Source of the DNA: Parus major
Taxonomy: Eukaryota; Chordata; Aves; Passeriformes; Paridae
Length of the DNA: 64,000 nt
NCBI RefSeq assembly: GCF_001522545.3
Contig: NC_031776.1
Location: 21,843,511-21,907,510 of the forward strand
Direction: 5' to 3'
Shown one piece after another: positions 24,571 to 36,418 of the stretch. The first letter of the stretch is position 1; each line of letters begins with the position of its first letter. Position numbers and translations under genes: made by a program. Under the pieces are notes generated by a model. It was not told the DNA's origin, did not search any database, and worked only from the letters and a program-made list of their open reading frames with translations.

Positions 24571-27500
24571 GTGAAGTTGAGGGTACCTGGATGACCTGCA
24601 CAGCTACCTCCTGGCCCAGCCAAAAACCCCCACCCTACCTTGCCAGTGCAGCGGGGAGAGTGGCAAGCATTGCTGTAACTAATTGTCGGCTGTGCCAGGA
24701 GAGGGGAGGGCGGCATCCATCAGGGAGTGGAGTTATTGATGGACTCCAAGGCTGCTATTACCTGCCAGCCCTGCTATTACACACACCATCACTCAGTGCG
24801 TGGCTGCGGCCGCCACGCCAGCCCCTTGGTGGTGCCTTGCACCATGCTGGCCGGGAAAGCCACTGGAAACAGGTATAATTACACAGACAGTGCCCACCAG
24901 GAGTGTTTCAGCTGCAGCTCCACTACCTGTGCTGCCACACATTGCACTGGTGCTGTTCAGTGCTGCCTGAGTTCTCCTCTAGGTCTTGTCTCCCAGCCCC
25001 ACAACAAACCAGCACTGTGCAGATCCCATGGCACATATCTGCCCCACCCCAGTGCCTTCTCCACCTTTTTCAACCAGGTTGGCCCCACACAGCCTGGCTG
25101 AGCCGCAGGAAGGAGGCAGTCCCTGCCATCCTGGTGTGGGGAGCTGGCCTTCCCCACCAGCAGGTGATGCCCTTGGGAGCCACCGTGCTGTGACGCTGAG
25201 CCCACCGCAGCCTGACTCATTCTGGGAGGATTAGTCCCTGATCCCCCACTGCCCAGACCCAGGGAGGGCAGCTCTAGGAAGCGAGGAAGTGAAATCAGGG
25301 AGATTAACCCCGGTCCCCAGTGGGATGGAAAATGGAGGCACATCTGCTCATCGGAATGGAAGGAATAGCCGCCCTGTGGGGGAGCAGATAAAAATAGGCT
25401 GACATTTACCTGCCAGCCCCAGGCAGGGCGGGCGGAGGGCACCATGACCAGCCTGTGTCCACAGAGGGATGCAGGCATCGGCTCGAGTGCCAGGCACTCA
25501 TCACCCACTGTCCTGCTCAGCAACAGCGTGAGGCGGGCAGCGGCGTGGCTGTGTGACAGCAGGACGGTGCCCTAGGGCAGCAGCAGTGATGGGGAGTCCT
25601 GCCAAGGCAGGGGTGCCTCTGGGCACACGAGAGCATGCATGCTGAGGTAATGGCACAGCAGCATTTCACAAACATTCACATGCTTGTGAAAGGGGTTTGG
25701 TGTGTTCAGGGCTGCCTGTGCATAGAGCTGGGCAGCAGGGTGGCTGGCAGTGAGGGGGAAGATGTGGCATGGGAAGGGCAGTGAGCTCAGATTGGGCTGG
25801 TGCCTGAGCCTGGAGCCAGCTGGGGTACTATTGCTCCTAGAGGGGTGGTGGTGAGAACAGAAGGCAGAGTTGGGATCTGCAGTAGAGATACTCAGGCAGA
25901 TGCTCAAGGATATCAAAAGAAACCTTTTACCTGGGCATCCTTCCCTGCAACCAGCATAAAGAAACCTTTTCACCTGTCCAAAGCCCTGCAGTCTGGGCTG
26001 CCAAGAATGGCTGATGGCACTGTCTGCTCTGCTAAGGAGCCAGGGGATGCTACAGCAGCTGTTAGCACCTCTCTTCTTGCCTGTAGCAGCCCTGTTTTCC
26101 CATGCACGGACCAGAGCAGGGCATCCTTCTACAACGGCTTTAACATTTCCCAGCAGTGTTGGAAGCATTTCCTTGGGAAGACACTTGCCTCTTCACAGCC
26201 ATCTCCAAGCAGCAGGGGCCAGCCACCCTACAGTCATAAGGTCAGGATGCCTCCTCCAGTTTTGCCAGCTTGGCATCACACCTCTGACAGGCATTTACCT
26301 TGCTGTGTGCCCAGAAGCTCAGAGTGCCTGCCCAAGCCAAGGCACAGCATCATCCAGCCCAGGCACAGTGAGTCCAAGCCAAGGCACCAAGAAGCCAGCG
26401 CATTGGGTGGGAAGGGTTAACTGCTGTGAGAGCAGAGCCTCCCCTTCCTCCCCCTGCACTGTGTTTTACAGGCCGGAGCTATTACCAGGAAATGTTCCCA
26501 TCAGCACCATTGATCCCCTTGTTTACAGCCCAGTAATCCTCCACTGTTGACTCAGGAGCAAAGAGGAAAGAAGAGGGGGGATGGCTCCCCCTTGGGCATT
26601 GCCTCTGCCCTGCCTGCATCCCACCCGAGCCTGCCTGATGCACTGGGGTGACCCTGCCACACCTGGCTGGGCACTGGAGTCTGCAGCCAGTGGGAAGGCT
26701 ATGGAGAGTGGCACAGGAGCCCGACTGTGAAAACAGCCATGGCTGTGCTAGAGCTGGCCCACACAGGCGGCTGCAGGTCCCCCCTCGCCAGCATTGCCCT
26801 CCTGGCACACGGCTGTGCCCCCCGCTAGCTGCCTGACACCTGGTGGAAGGGCCCAGTGTGACAGCCCCACTTTGTTCTCGTTAGGGTGATGAGAGGAGGT
26901 GCCATGCTAGGTTAGAGACCCAACTCCCAGCTCTGCATGTGCCAAGCTGGAGCAGCTGCCAGCTGGGACAGCCAGTGGCAGTGGGCACTCACACTGCCCG
27001 GGGAGGCTGCAGCCCCCAAGGCTGCCCACCAAGAGGTGGGATGGCAGGGCTGGCAGGACTCTAGGGGTGCTGGTCTTGCACAGTCCTGCCTGCTACTCCC
27101 CCTGTGTGTCAGCTCTCCCCTGCCCAGGAGGGCTCAGAAACCTAGGCCAGGGCTCCCTCAGCCTTGGCCCAACTGAGATCCCACAAACCTGTGTCGAGCA
27201 CCTGTGCCAAGAGCACTTGTGTGGTGTCCATCAACGGGACTTTCATGAGCTTTTTACTTCTTCTGGCTCTGATAGCACATGGGGCTCAGCCACATCCCCA
27301 CGTTGACTGGAAGGGCAGGATTGTACCTTCCTCTGCTCACTTCCACAAACACCTGGATCCAACCCATCTCCTGGTACCTGCTCTGCTAGGAGGAGATATG
27401 CTTTGTTCCTTTTTAAAACCCTTCAGGCCCGGATTTACCTTCCCTCCCTCTGCAAGCCCTCAGGAGCCTGGCTCTCCCCCAGAGCCCATGGCAGAGGTAA

Positions 27501-27901
27501 GGAGCCAGGCTTCCCAGGAAGGTTGGTGTAAGGCTGCGAGTCACAGCTTACCTCTGCTGAGGCTGATCCAGTCTGGGCAAATCCCAAGGCTGGGCCCCCC
27601 AGCCTATCCTTTCTCTATGCCTCTCAGCCCAGCTTCACAGCACAAGCACTGCCAGAGACCCCCCAGCTCAGCCTAGTGCACCCCAGCTCTGCATTCGGCT
27701 CTGCCCCAGCCCCAACAAACCCAAGGCCTTACAGCCCACCAAAACCGGTGCCTGACATCTTTCTCCTTCTCTGATCCTTGGTCACTGGGGGCTAGGATCT
27801 CCTTATCAGCACCACAGCAGTGCACTAGGCTGTGGGTGCCAGCCCAGGAGCCATGCCTAGCTCTCTCTGACCCCTGGAATGTCCCAGCACTGGCCACTCA
27901 C

Positions 27902-28546
27902 TGTCTGGAAGTCGCTGCTGTTGCAGTCCTCCTTGGCAAATGTGCAGCGGACGAGCATCTCGCCCAGGTCCAGCTGGTGGCCCACACGCTCATAAAATTC
28001 CTCCAGGTGGAAGGGACGGCTCTTCTCCTCCTCGTTCATGGCCAGCAGAGCCTCCAACCTGCTCCTCTCAGGGCTTTCCAGCACCAGGGGCCGGCCAGCA
28101 GCATCCAGGAGCCCCAGCATCTCCCCTGCCCAGTAGAGATCATGGCTGGAGAGCTGTGAGAAGCGGGCAGGGTTGAGGTTGCAGATCGTAACGGCGGGGA
28201 AGATCTTGTTGTGCTCCGTCTCCTCCTCCAGCTGGGTGCTGTGGGGGTACTGGAAGTACAAGCCCACACACTTGGCATAGGCATGAATAAGGAGGGCCAG
28301 CGAGCCCAGGAAGGCCAGCAGCCAGAGTAAATTGCGGACGGTGTAGCGCCGGTGCCGGAAGATGTGATGGATGCCGTGGAGGGTGGAACGGCTGGCAAAC
28401 TCTTCCAGGCTGCACGGGGTCTGCCGTGGGGCTGGGACATTGCGTGTTGGCTCCCTATCAGGGCAGCCCCCCGCAGGAAGGGCTGCAGAGGGCCAGGGGG
28501 AGCCCCAGGTGTGTGGGGGAGGCCTCTGAGCTTCCTCCAGCCACAT
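27902..28546 (-). CDS. ASIC4: ASIC4-type acid-sensing ion channel, first coding exon only
   Basis: A 645-nt exon encodes 215 residues and ends in phase 0 at a GTGAGT donor (27901-27896). The protein belongs to the ENaC/degenerin family, whose members are trimeric sodium channels. Visible are the gating HG motif in STLHGIHHIF (His57-Gly58), transmembrane segment 1 (about residues 71-92, LLWLLAFLGSLALLIH), the post-TM1 palm motif FPAVTICN (116-123), and an N-glycosylation sequon NSS near the end. Other ASIC genes also break just before the VFTRYGKCYTFN motif; that motif and all later exons were not found below 27901 and should lie outside the window. ATG has A at -3. Naming rests on synteny with GMPPA and SPEG. 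The residues look more like ASIC1a/ASIC2 first exons than the canonical human ASIC4 N-terminus, so a different ASIC paralogue remains possible. In mammals ASIC4 gives little acid-evoked current and modulates other ASICs. Confidence 0.8.
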
Positions 28547-28730
28547 GCTGCCGGCCGGCTCTGCCTCTCCCCGCTGAGTCCAAGGTGCCAGATGAGGTTT
28601 GAGGGGTGGGTGACGGTCAGAGCAGCGGGCGGCCGGGCTGTGCGGCAGGGATGCGCAGCAGTGCCGGGGCGGGACTGGTGCGGGGTGGTGCCGCCCGCAC
28701 CCTGCCCCGAGCGGGAAGCTCGCTGAGTGC
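28547..28730 (-). promoter_or_regulatory. ASIC4: ASIC4 first-exon CpG-rich 5' flank
   Basis: GC- and CpG-rich sequence just upstream of the ASIC4 start codon, including GGGGCGGG Sp1-type boxes near 28670. It probably holds the 5' UTR and promoter. The transcription start cannot be placed. Confidence 0.4.
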
Positions 28731-29914
28731 CGAGATCACAGATGTACTTAGATGTACTCACCACATCCTGCAGGAGCTGGAGCCAGAGGCTGAAACATCC
28801 TGGAAAGCGCAGGGAACGCTCACTGCCTGTCCCCCGAGGTTGTGGGCAATTACTGGGAGTCCTGCTCATTTCCACCCTCTTTGTGCACTTAGTGTGGGTT
28901 CCCCAGGGAGGGACAGACAGGCAAATTTTCCCCTGCCAGGACATGTAGATACCACCTGGGCAGAGCTACATGGCCTTGGGCTCAGGAGAGATGCCTGGCC
29001 AGGCATGTGTTGGGGTTCAGCCTATCTCTGGCCATGGAGATGTGGGGGAGCCCCAAGCTCTGCAGCGTAGCTCTGAAGTACAGCTCATCAGGCTGGACAA
29101 GGAGTCAAGATGTTGGGTGTCACTCTTGCCACAGCTCCTGCACCCTTGAACTCAAATACCTCCTGCTAAAAGCTGCTAAGGCCCAGACTGCCATGAGCAC
29201 AGGGAAGAGTGAGGGGTGGCAGAGCTCATGGGGGCAGTGACACAGACCTCAGGGGAGTGCCAGGTGCTGGCACCACCTGCATGCCACCACAGGGATGATG
29301 CCAGGCTCTCTAGTATGATGCTACCATCGAGGACATCTGACATGGTGGAGGGGCCAGCACCACTCAGCATCCCTTGCCTCCACAGTGCACAGGAAGATGC
29401 AAAAAGTTCTATGAGGCCAGCTTTGAAGCTGAAAGAAGCGATTGCTTGTGAGTCGTGAGATGCTTGTGTACCCAAAAGCTTTCTGAACAATCTCAGTTGG
29501 TCTGCTAAAATATGCTACTTTTTCTTAATGGGCTTGCCACTCATGGACCTGTCTGAGCAAATCCCACAGCACCGGTTTGCTGACAGTGGGAGCAGAGCAG
29601 AGGCACAGAGCAGAGCTGTGTCTGTGAGGCCAGGGAGGGCACACAGCTAGGATAGCAGGCTGTGTTCTCCAGCCTCCCAGGAGAGATGATGGGGAAATCA
29701 GAGGTAAAGATGTTCAGGCACAGGGAAGAAGTGTTTCCCAAGCCCAGTGGGGAGGGGAGCAAGAGGACTGAAGATGTTCAGCCCTGGCTGGGCAGCCACA
29801 GGGCCTCAGAGCACAGCAAAAGGCACTGCAAGACTCTGGAGGTGTCTGTAGCCACAGGCTGGCAACACTGGCCCTGCCCAGCTGTGCTCCCCTGGCCTGT
29901 GCTCCCCAGCACAG

Positions 29915-30010
29915 CTTTAAATCCATTAGCTTTGCATAATTAGATTTTTCTCAATTACCAGATTATGATAATTAACAGCTCATTTGTAGAAGGCAGTACC
30001 TAATCCCGGC
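29915..30010. promoter_or_regulatory. AT-rich island upstream of ASIC4
   Basis: TTTAAATCCATTAGC, GCATAATTAGATTTTTC, CAATTACCAGATTATG, TAATTAACAGC and ACCTAATCCC (a bicoid-class TAATCC core). About 1.4 kb upstream of the ASIC4 start codon. Confidence 0.4.
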
Positions 30011-30384
30011 ATCACGCCTGGCTCGATGCCAGCCTGGCTCTTGGCTGCTGGTGCTGGCACAGTGGGCAGCAAAGCAAACACCAGGACACAGGAGCTTCAG
30101 GAATGCTCCCAAGACTCCCCTAAAACTCTCAACCACTGCTGACCTAGACCTCCCCTTCACTGTCTGGCCAACACAGCCTGCATGGAGGGGTTGGTCCTCA
30201 AAAACAAGGGGAATAGAGCCCAGGCAGGAACAGCATCCTCTAGCAAAGGGAGTTAGCAGGGTTTTAGAAATGGCTCAGTCACCCACATGGCTCCAGAGGT
30301 GCAGAAAACATCCTGCAATGCCTCCTGCTACAAGCAGCCACCAAGGCAAAACATGGGAGAGGTTAGCATTGTGGGCTGGGCTGG

Positions 30385-30780
30385 CACGGCTGCAGTCATT
30401 AGGAGTCTCATTAATGAACTTTCCTAGTCAATAATGTTGTGATGAAGGACAGGAGAGCAGGGAGGCAGCTGCTGGTAAGGTACCAATCTTTATCATGGGA
30501 AGGCAGGGCAGTTCAGGCAATTACTGCCCATCAACAGAGCTTCATCCCTGGTAACATAATAGAGCAAATATTAAGAGAAAAATGCTTCTCAGGACCTCGA
30601 GGGCAAGGGAACAGGGAGCAATATAGATATGCTTGGAGCTCACACAGAATAAATCTACCCAGTCCAACTTCATAGCACTTTTTTTGGGTAAAATTGCTAA
30701 ATAAATTGATGGCAAGGAGACAAGAGGTATGAAATATCAGGCTTTTATTAAAACATTTGATATAACATATCAGGGAACTA
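30385..30780. promoter_or_regulatory. AT-rich stretch upstream of ASIC4
   Basis: Two patches: GGAGTCTCATTAATGAAC and CTAGTCAATAATG near 30400-30440, and AAATTGCTAAATAAATTGATGG to CAGGGAACTAATTCC near 30690-30785. Possibly two elements. Confidence 0.28.
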
Positions 30781-32549
30781 ATTCCAATTGGTGGGGACAG
30801 CAATCCCCCACCTGGGCTGGGTGCACTGTGGAGGCGAGGGAGGTGGGGCAGCCCTGGGCACAAGGGGTGCATTGTGGCATCCTGTGACACCACCAGGGAT
30901 TGCAGTGCCATCAGGGCAGATCCTCTTTTCCCACCCAGGGGAATATGCTGCAGTTTCTGCTCCATGATCTGCCTCCTGGGGTGGCTGTGACAGGAGCACC
31001 AGTGTTGTATCTGGATAATCTGGATGCATCCCTATGGGACAGTGCCCACAGCCAGCCCAGTGCTCCCATTGCACTTCTTTTTGGTGACCATCTCCACATG
31101 CCTCAGGCTGCTTCAGGGCTCTTCTGCCCCTGCCATGGGCTCTGCTTGCAGAGCTCGGGCTGGGAGGAGGCTCTGAGCGTGGGTAGCAGTCATGCCCAGC
31201 CAGGCATGACCGGATGGGATGTCTCAAGCTGTTCCCATGCGTCTACTATGCGTGGCATTTCTGCTGTTCTGCCATGAGCATCTCGAGGCGGGGGATCTGG
31301 TCCTGCCTCTCCCCCCAGCATGGGCTGCAATTTCGGCTCATGCACGCAATAAATCAGCCTGCTTGCCCTGAGGTGGCTGTGTGGCCCCTGCTGCTTCAGA
31401 TCAGATTTCCCAGCCTCAAATTACCCCAGGCTGCCAGATAGTTGGATGATTTTATGCCGCTCCTTCAAACACCCCCTGTTTTGTTTTTATTGCCAGATTT
31501 TGCCAAAGCCCCTTGAGTGTCTGCGTGTCCAGGCACAGCGTATTCCAGCACACGGTCCTGACTGGCAGCCCTTCTGGGGAGCAGAGCTGCACCAGCCCCG
31601 ACTGCTCAACACCACGGGGAGTCAGATGAGCCTCGGCAAGGCAGCTTCACTCAACCACAACGGCATTTGCTCCTCGACTAGTTCAAGGCCAGAGGTCCCC
31701 TGACAAATTTTGACATGTTTTTCTCAGTGGGGGAGCAGCCCAAAGCGTGGTTTCTGCTGGAAACCACCTGGAGCTTTTCTTCTTTAAAACAGTTTTTCTC
31801 AGTGGGGCTCCTTTGATGCTCACACTGGGAGCACCACACGTAGCAGTTACGTTCCCAGCTGGAGTCTCCTTTCCCCTGACTGACAAGTCTCTCTTTCTGT
31901 CCCCTTCAGCCCCTTCCCCTGTCCCAGCAGCGCCAAGCAGCCAGGGGCTTGAGGGGCTGGAGGGGATGGTAAGCTCTCTGATGGAAACAGCCCTGCCATG
32001 GGACAGTGAGTGAGGGAATCCTCACTCTGCTGGTTGCACTCCCAAAGTGTTGGGGCTCATGAGATGCTGGGGGAAGCTCGTGGATAAGGGGCTCACGATG
32101 GCACAGCTCACCCTGGTGTCAGGCCAGCCAAGCTGCCCCATAAGAAAAACACAAAATCCATGAGACTACTCAGACCTCTCAGTGGGTGTGATGAACAAAG
32201 CACAGTGATTCAGGGGCCAAGCAGAGAGATCTGTTTTTGTGTGGCATCAGCAGATTTCCTCACAGCCCCCACTTTTGGGGCAACAGAGGAAGCTATTAAA
32301 TGAGGCGCATCCACAGTGGTCCCAGCAGGATCCTCTCCCCTGCATGCTATCTCCTCTCTCCCTGCAGCCTGGCTTCTTCCCACACCAGCCTCTTTCCAGC
32401 TCCTTGCACTGGTGCTAATCCCCTAATCTGTGCAAAGCAATAATTTTCTGCATGGCACAGTGGCTGCTTTTAGATCTGCATCCCTCCTCCTCCAGCAGCC
32501 AGCTCTCTTATCAGAAGCAGGTATCAGGTGAGCCAGGCACCATCTACTT

Positions 32550-32630
32550 CTGATAAACCCGTGTTTTATTTTGCCCTATTTCCATTTATCTCCAAGCTTG
32601 TAATTATCCCTCATCTCACAACGCGTTGTG
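32550..32630. promoter_or_regulatory. Short AT-rich island
   Basis: CTGATAAACCC, ATTTCCATTTATCTCC and GCTTGTAATTATCCC in sequence otherwise rich in GC. Confidence 0.22.
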
Positions 32631-34019
32631 CTGCCTTGCGTGCCGAGGCGCGGAGGAGACGCGTGCTTTGGAGGGCAGCCCTGACCCAGAGCCTCCTGCC
32701 AGCGGGGTGCAAGAACCCGGTGGGACGATACAGAGTGATGGCTCCTGCCCACCACGCTGGCTGCAGAGCCCTGCTTCCCCTTCTCCACACCCGAGCCGCG
32801 TTCCCTTTAATCTCGCACAGCGGTGGAGATGGATTTTCTCCCTGTGAGCCAGATGTGTTGCACGGAGCATAAACACCCGCGACAGTTGTTGTGCTCCTCG
32901 GTGCGAAGGCATCAGATGTCTGCATTAAAACAAAGCTCTCCACTTAATTACTCAGGCTGATAATTCAGCGCGTGGAGGCGGCTCTGGCTGAGAGCAGAGG
33001 GCTGGATCACAGCTGGGACTGGAGAGCCTTGGAGTGCACATTAATCCTGGCTCTTGCAGCCCTGATTAACGGTGCTGGAAACCTGCCCGCCCCATTCATT
33101 CCCAGGGGAAGGGTCTCTTACTGCCCCACCAGAGGGGGCCCAGAGTGGTGCCCAGGAGGCCCTGCTGACCCCTCGCTGGGCCAAGACACCGCCTTCCCAG
33201 TGTCTTCAGGGTGGGGTGCTTGAGGATATGAGGCACCATTGCTCTGAGGGTGCTGTGCTGCCCTGGGAACACCCAGCACTGCATCTGAAGGCCACAGGAG
33301 CTGCGTCCAGTACAGTGAAGTTCAGGCAGGACCCAAGGATCACCTTGTGCAGGGACCTACTGCCAGAGCACAGCTGGAGAGAGCTGGAGACAGACCATGA
33401 CTGGGCTTAGAGAAAGACCAGGCAGACCATCCAAGGCTTTCTCTTTGGGGCCAAGTCTGCTTGCTCCTGCTAACCTAAATTTCTCCTTCCAGGACCAGCA
33501 AACATCTTCTGCAAATTATCTTTGTTCCCCTCAAGGATCACCAGGGCCCAGGGGAAGTCCTGGGGGAGTGCCTTTGGCCATGTGACTTTGGCCCTTGGAC
33601 TTTTGCCAGTCTGTCTGGATGTGATGCTCCCTTGGACCTCTCTCCCCTGCTCTCTCCCACCTGTCTGTTCCCCAGCCCAGCCCCACCCTCCTTCCCTCTC
33701 ATCATCCCTCACTTTCAGTGCCCGGGCATCCCTGGATCTGGGGCATCCCTCTCCCAGCAGAGCCCCAACCCCAGAGCACCCCACAGATCTGCCTGTGGGG
33801 TCCTGTCTGTCCAGGGAGACTGATTTCTTCCAGCTCAGCTCCAGCCCTCTTATCTCTCCTCCCTGGTCTGCACGCTTTGCTCTGCGGCTGGGGTGAGTGG
33901 GAGAGACAGACCGCATCCTGCCTGGGCTGAGCACCCACGCTGGTGCTGGGCAAGCAGGGCAGAGGGGCCCAAAGCAGGCAGCAGGCAGCTGCAGGCAGCA
34001 TATCCCAGCGGGGCCCCAA

Positions 34020-34335
34020 GAGTTAAATTATCATGTATTCAGGGCCACGCGCTGGCCAGGAATTACACTTTTATCGGCATGCGGTGCTGCTGCCACTTGA
34101 ATTGGGACTGGGAACTCTATTTCCGAGCTCACCCAAATTATTCTCGAAGAGATAAAGCGCGGTGCAGAGCAGCACCGGCGCTTCATTAACATTCCCCAGC
34201 CCATTCAGCTTTAAACGAAGATTGCCTGCCTCGGAAAATGATAAAATTGAACATGTGAAGCAGGGCATTATGTTCCATCAGCCGATATTATTTCCCACGC
34301 AGGGGCCGAGTGGAGACACAAACAGCTATTTATGC
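34020..34335. promoter_or_regulatory. Largest AT-rich island upstream of the RACGAP1-like gene, strong candidate enhancer
   Basis: About 315 bp with GAGTTAAATTATCATG, GGAATTACAC, CCAAATTATTCTCG, GAGATAAAGC, CTTCATTAACATTCC, GCTTTAAACG, GATAAAATTGAAC, CCGATATTATTTCCC and AGCTATTTATGC. The density of TAAT and GATAA cores plus retained CpGs is what one expects of a developmental enhancer. Confidence 0.45.
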
Positions 34336-34784
34336 AGTACCTGGCCAAGCCAGGGTGGCTTGGGAGAGGGGAGCAGGCAGGGGCAGGGACACAGGATGGG
34401 TGGCAAGTGCCCCCCACCCATCCCTGGGCACAGGAGGGGCTGCCTGCGTGTTGCCCAAGCCACTCTGCCCTCCTGGGAGTTCCCAGGCTTGTGCCCAGGG
34501 TGCAAGGTGGGTCCAGGACCGCAGATCTGCTCCATGCACTGGGTGTGGAAAGGAACTCAGGGCTATGTGTGTCCCCATGGGCAGCACTGGCGAGGCTGGG
34601 GCATCTCCATCTGCTGCCCTGATCCAGGAATGCATGTCCCCTGCTAGGACTGAGCAAGTGGGATGCTGGCTCCATATGCAGGATGGGGTCTCACCCGCAG
34701 TGGCTGGTGATTGAGGAGCATCCACAGAGAGAGAGCATGTGCCTCCCCAGAGGCAGGTGGGGAGGGCTGAGCAGGCAGGCCCCC

Positions 34785-34875
34785 AGGGCTGCAATTGGAT
34801 TTTGCTTGGCCATGCTGAGCCTATCGATCCAGTAGTAATTAAAGTCGCTCCAAAACCTGACTCATATTCAACCTT
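34785..34875. promoter_or_regulatory. AT-rich island, candidate regulatory element
   Basis: GCAATTGGATTTTGC, CCTATCGATCC, GTAGTAATTAAAGTCG and GACTCATATTCAACC. Confidence 0.33.
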
Positions 34876-35423
34876 GGGAGGAAGGAGCTTCACTGAGAAA
34901 CACCCTCTGCTCCCCATGGTCTGGCACAGGATGGAGCAAAGCCTTGTCAGGGTGCTTCCAGCCTGTCCCAGCCCTCGATGGTCTCTGTCTCACAGGGGGA
35001 CTATGCCTTGGCACTGCCTGGGGCCCAGGAAGCAGCACCCATCAGGCAGTGTCCTGGCCAGTGTCCCCTGTACCACACAACCTCGGGCACAAATGCTGAT
35101 TAGGTTCAGCCCTTGGAGCGACACGACCTCTATAGCTATTTTACAGATCCTGGCTATTTTCTTACCAAGCGCCTGAGATGCATCCCTGGCATGTAGCAGG
35201 ACTCTCTCATACCCCTTTCTTGTCACTGTCTAGGCTCTGATTGAGTGACTGGCACATGGAGAGGAGCCTGTTGAGCCCCCCACAGCTACTCCCAAGAGTC
35301 ACAGTTGTGTTGGGATGGACCTGGTGCTGTGTGTCCACAGGGTGCAAAACCTCTTCTCCGGGTCATTGTCAGCCGGGGAGGTGTGAAGGCCCGTGAGGAT
35401 TCTGCGAGCTGTTCGTGTGTATT

Positions 35424-35430
<7 letters not shown>

Positions 35431-35461
<31 letters not shown>
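35431..35461 (+). repeat. (GT)15 microsatellite
   Basis: Uninterrupted GT dinucleotide tract at the upstream edge of the CpG island, preceded by GTGTATTTGTATAT. Confidence 0.95.
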
Positions 35462-35464
<3 letters not shown>

Positions 35465-35469
35465 GGACT

Positions 35470-36418
35470 TGCACGCCCAGCCCTGCCGCCAACTCCGCTG
35501 CTATTCCCGGTATTTGTAGCAGGTCGGGACAGGCACCGGGGAGGGGGAGCTGCATTTCACCGGCGCCCCCCGCACCCTGCCCAGACCCTCCCGCAGGAAA
35601 GCAGGGTCGCCAGGGCCCGGGGGCAGCGGCAGCGAGGGGGCACGGGGCCGCGGGCAGCCCTGGGGACCCCCCGGGCAAGGGAACCCGGGGGCAGAGTACG
35701 GACAACACTGGCAGCGACGGGGCTTTGCGGCGGGGAGGTGGCTCCATCTGCAGGACACGTTCCAGGCCGGGAGACCGGGTGCGGGGGATCCCCGCCGCCC
35801 CCGCCCGCCGCTCGGTATGCGGGACACAGCGCTGGGGGACAGCGGACAAGGACATCGGCTCCTCCGGCTCCAGCCGCGCTGTTCCCGGGATGCGGGCGTG
35901 GGAAAGCGGTGCTCCCTCCAGCATCCCTGCACTCCCAGCGCCTCCCACGCCCCGTGGTCCCCCCGATGGCTCTGCACGCCCCGAGCACACCGCACCCCCT
36001 GCCCCTGCACCCCTTAAGTGCTCTCATCAGGTACACCCAGTGCCTGGGCATCCCCCGCCCCCAAAGGCAGCTCTCACCCTGCTCCGCAACCCTGCAGCCA
36101 GCGCTGCCACCCGCACCCCGGGACATCCCACGCCCTAAGATCCCGGGAATGCTGCACAGCGCCGGCAGCCGCCGGGGCGGCGGGTCGGACCCCGGTGGCG
36201 GCGGGAGGCGGAGGCGGGGCCGGGACGGGCTCCACCCCGGCCCCCGGCCCACATAGGCCGGCCGGGAGGGCCCCTCACCCTCGAGCCTGCGCCGTCCCGA
36301 GGCTCCACGGAGCATCCCGGCGATCGGAGGAAAGCGTGGGGCAGGAGCTGAGGGTGGATAAGTGGAAAGGGGGTGCCTGGCTGCGGGGGCCCGGCCCCGG
36401 CCCGTCCCGGGCGGCGGG
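35470..36418 (+). promoter_or_regulatory. CpG-island promoter of the RACGAP1-like gene
   Basis: Dense CpG content from the end of the (GT)n tract through exon 2, in contrast to the CpG-poor flanks. No TATA box is obvious. The island is the only promoter-like sequence directly upstream of the ATG at 36419. Open frames of up to 328 codons on both strands here are a by-product of GC richness. Confidence 0.6.

Larger units (their letters stand above)
1..27901 (-). other. ASIC4: Probable ASIC4 intron 1 (no further exon seen)
   Basis: Lies downstream of the ASIC4 first exon in its direction of transcription. Searching by eye for later ASIC exon signatures (YGKCYTFN, GNGLEIMLDIQQ, NLTRYG, ENFLVLD) on the minus strand found none. 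The stretch contains GC-rich unique DNA, one degenerate minisatellite (2720-4230), small microsatellites and over a dozen AT-rich islands. The intron reading is inference; an unrecognised non-coding gene is not excluded. Confidence 0.5.
28731..35469. other. Divergent intergenic region ASIC4 / RACGAP1-like
   Basis: No supportable gene. Mostly GC-rich unique sequence with scattered AT-rich islands, listed separately. A 15-base direct repeat (TTTTTCTCAGTGGGG) occurs near 31718 and 31793. Open frames here lack splice context and recognisable domains. Confidence 0.5.

Noticed and set aside
27164..27676. Plus-strand open frame containing MSFLLLLALIAHGAQ, like a secretion signal
   Set aside because: The rest is Pro/Ser/His-rich with no conserved features. 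A short hydrophobic run alone is weak evidence.
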